A stretch of 14,798 nucleotides of DNA from an uncultured Ruminococcus sp. (GTDB lineage: Bacteria; Bacillota; Clostridia; Oscillospirales; Acutalibacteraceae). A model generated the notes under the pieces. It worked only from the letters and a program-made list of their open reading frames with translations, made no database searches and was not told the DNA's origin. The translations under genes and the position numbers were made by a program. The stretch is from the NCBI GenBank assembly GCA_902783065.1, contig CACZPV010000303.1, forward strand, positions 1-14,798. The letters run 5' to 3'. Each line of letters starts with the position of its first letter. Position 1 is the first letter of the stretch. This document shows positions 13,426 through 14,798 of this stretch, piece after piece.

Positions 13426-14798
13426 ATGATAAAATGGAAAAAAGCTGCAGCTGTTTTGCTGTCAGCACTTTCGGTATTCAGTTTTGCAGCAGCACCGATA
13501 AGCAATTTGAATGTATCAGCTAAACAAGCGGACTATGTAGAACAGTTTAATGACCTATCACGCAAAACAATTGTATTGGATTCATCAAAGGGCGCCGATG
13601 AAGAGGATGTACTCAAAGCCATAAATCAGCTTGGAAATTCAATGACCGGCAGAACCCTTAAACTGGTGGGAAAGTTCACAGTAACTCAAACATGGCGTTT
13701 AAGACGTTCAAATGTAATCGATGCAACAGATGCAGTTATCAGCGGTAACGCAGATATTTTCTTGAGTTCATATGATGATGATAATATCACTGTTAAAGGA
13801 GGAATATGGAATCTTGGATCTGCGTCAAGGCTTGCAAAGATCAGTACAAGTACCGGCAGTTTTGTTTTTGATTCAATGACTGTAAACGGCGGAGGAGATT
13901 TTGAATACGGTGTATTCATGATCAGTAATGTCGGAGCGGACAACTTTGGTGTTTCTATTCAGAACTGCAAATTTAAAAATATAAAAAGTCAGGCTGTGTT
14001 TGTATATAGATCCAAAAATATCAATTTAGTAAACAATTCATTCGATAACATTGATGGTCATGGCATTTATGTATATTCATCAGAAAATGTCAATGTTTTC
14101 GGAAATAAAATGAACGGAATAGGAGGTGACGCTGTCAAATATTGCAGCAGCAAAAACGGTAATATCAGCGGAAATAATATTCAGAAAGTAACAAGACATC
14201 CGAAACTGGATATCGATCCGCTTAGAACAACTTCCAGATCAGGGTGCGGATTGCTGATCTCCGAATGTCAGAATATTAAAGTCGGAAAAGCATATGTATA
14301 TAACGGTAAAACATATGAAGGCAATACGGTAGTCAACTGCGAGAATTACGGTATACATATTAATCTTTCTGATAATACCTATGTTGACAAAAGCGTATTT
14401 ACTGATATCGGATCTGACGGAATCCATAATTCTGCATCATCCAGTACCACTATTCGTAACAGTACTTTTAAAAACTGTAAAGAAAAGGGATTGTTTTTTA
14501 TTCCGGGACCGGTGGACAGTGTAAAGGAAAAATTAAGGAATTGTCAGAATGCAGTGATATCAGGAAATAATATTGATAACTGTGGGTCCTTCGGAATCAT
14601 GCTTTCCAAAACAAAGGGGACAAGCCTGACCCAGAATACAGTCAAAAACTGTAAGGACTATGGTATTTATTTTAACGAATGTGAAAACGGCAAAAGCGTT
14701 GATGATATTACAATCAATACAAAAACCTCAAAAGGCTCAGGAATTGGCAATAATAATTCAAAAAATATTGTTATTGATTCAAAACTCACTTTAGATAA
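13426..14798 (+). CDS. Secreted parallel beta-helix protein (partial at window end)
   Basis: The frame is open for 457 codons and runs off the window. Residues 1-31 are a signal peptide (MIKWKK, a hydrophobic core, then NVSA). From about residue 95 onward the protein is built of repeated NN.F/I..I...GI.V turns, for example FKNIKSQAVFVYRSKNINLV, then FDNIDGHGIYVYSS and KMNGIGGDAVKYCSSKNGNI. This is the PbH1 pattern of right-handed parallel beta-helix proteins such as pectate-lyase-like enzymes and surface proteins. ATG 13426 has GGAGTG 8 bases upstream. Catalytic residues and any C-terminal anchor or dockerin cannot be judged from this part. It is host-like and not part of the phage block. Confidence 0.85.
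   Translation, partial: MIKWKKAAAVLLSALSVFSFAAAPISNLNVSAKQADYVEQFNDLSRKTIVLDSSKGADEEDVLKAINQLGNSMTGRTLKLVGKFTVTQTWRLRRSNVIDATDAVISGNADIFLSSYDDDNITVKGGIWNLGSASRLAKISTSTGSFVFDSMTVNGGGDFEYGVFMISNVGADNFGVSIQNCKFKNIKSQAVFVYRSKNINLVNNSFDNIDGHGIYVYSSENVNVFGNKMNGIGGDAVKYCSSKNGNISGNNIQKVTRHPKLDIDPLRTTSRSGCGLLISECQNIKVGKAYVYNGKTYEGNTVVNCENYGIHINLSDNTYVDKSVFTDIGSDGIHNSASSSTTIRNSTFKNCKEKGLFFIPGPVDSVKEKLRNCQNAVISGNNIDNCGSFGIMLSKTKGTSLTQNTVKNCKDYGIYFNECENGKSVDDITINTKTSKGSGIGNNNSKNIVIDSKLTLD

Noticed and set aside
1..14798. CRISPR arrays, tRNA or rRNA genes, insertion-sequence transposases
   Set aside because: I looked for regularly spaced repeats, cloverleaf ends and transposase motifs and saw none.

Overview
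The window looks like chromosomal DNA of a low-to-moderate GC, gut-type Firmicute, most likely a Ruminococcus-like member of the Oscillospiraceae. The evidence is strong AGGAGG ribosome-binding sites, near-consensus sigma-A promoters, a secreted protein with an LPXTG-like SPATG tail, a DUF1540 protein, and phage genes of the PBSX-like type common in gut clostridia. The assignment is inferred from style, not from a marker gene.

Layout. Positions 1-410 are non-coding, with a terminator, two GC-rich palindromes and one copy of a repeat. Three host-like genes follow: a zinc-ribbon/DUF2007-like membrane protein (411-923, +), a 58-residue DUF1540 protein (1060-1236, -) and a secreted, probably wall-anchored protein with a starch-binding-like domain (1776-2567, +). 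A strong, probably two-way terminator at 2610-2646 separates them from the phage block.

From 13081 down to 2652 the minus strand carries one continuous late-gene block of a defective or domesticated prophage. Its order is terminase small and large subunits, portal (broken by an in-frame TAG), prohead protease with a nested scaffold, head decoration protein, major capsid protein, two head-tail connectors, tail terminator-like protein, tube-like protein, a 49-residue protein, LysM-type tail protein, gpD-like hub, gpV/gp45-like spike, baseplate J and a DUF2313/XkdU-like protein. A near-consensus promoter (13116-13144), overlapped by a perfect 10-bp inverted repeat, can drive the whole block. Many genes overlap or abut, so they are probably co-translated.

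What is missing is as telling as what is present. No tail sheath, tape measure, gp25-like wedge, tail fibre, holin/endolysin, integrase, repressor or replication gene is visible. The tail genes overlap tightly exactly where sheath and tape measure would normally sit. The cluster therefore looks like a stripped packaging, capsid and baseplate set: either a decaying prophage or a retained particle-type system.

After a 344-base non-coding stretch holding the second copy of the flanking repeat, a secreted parallel beta-helix protein starts at 13426 (+) and runs off the end of the window.
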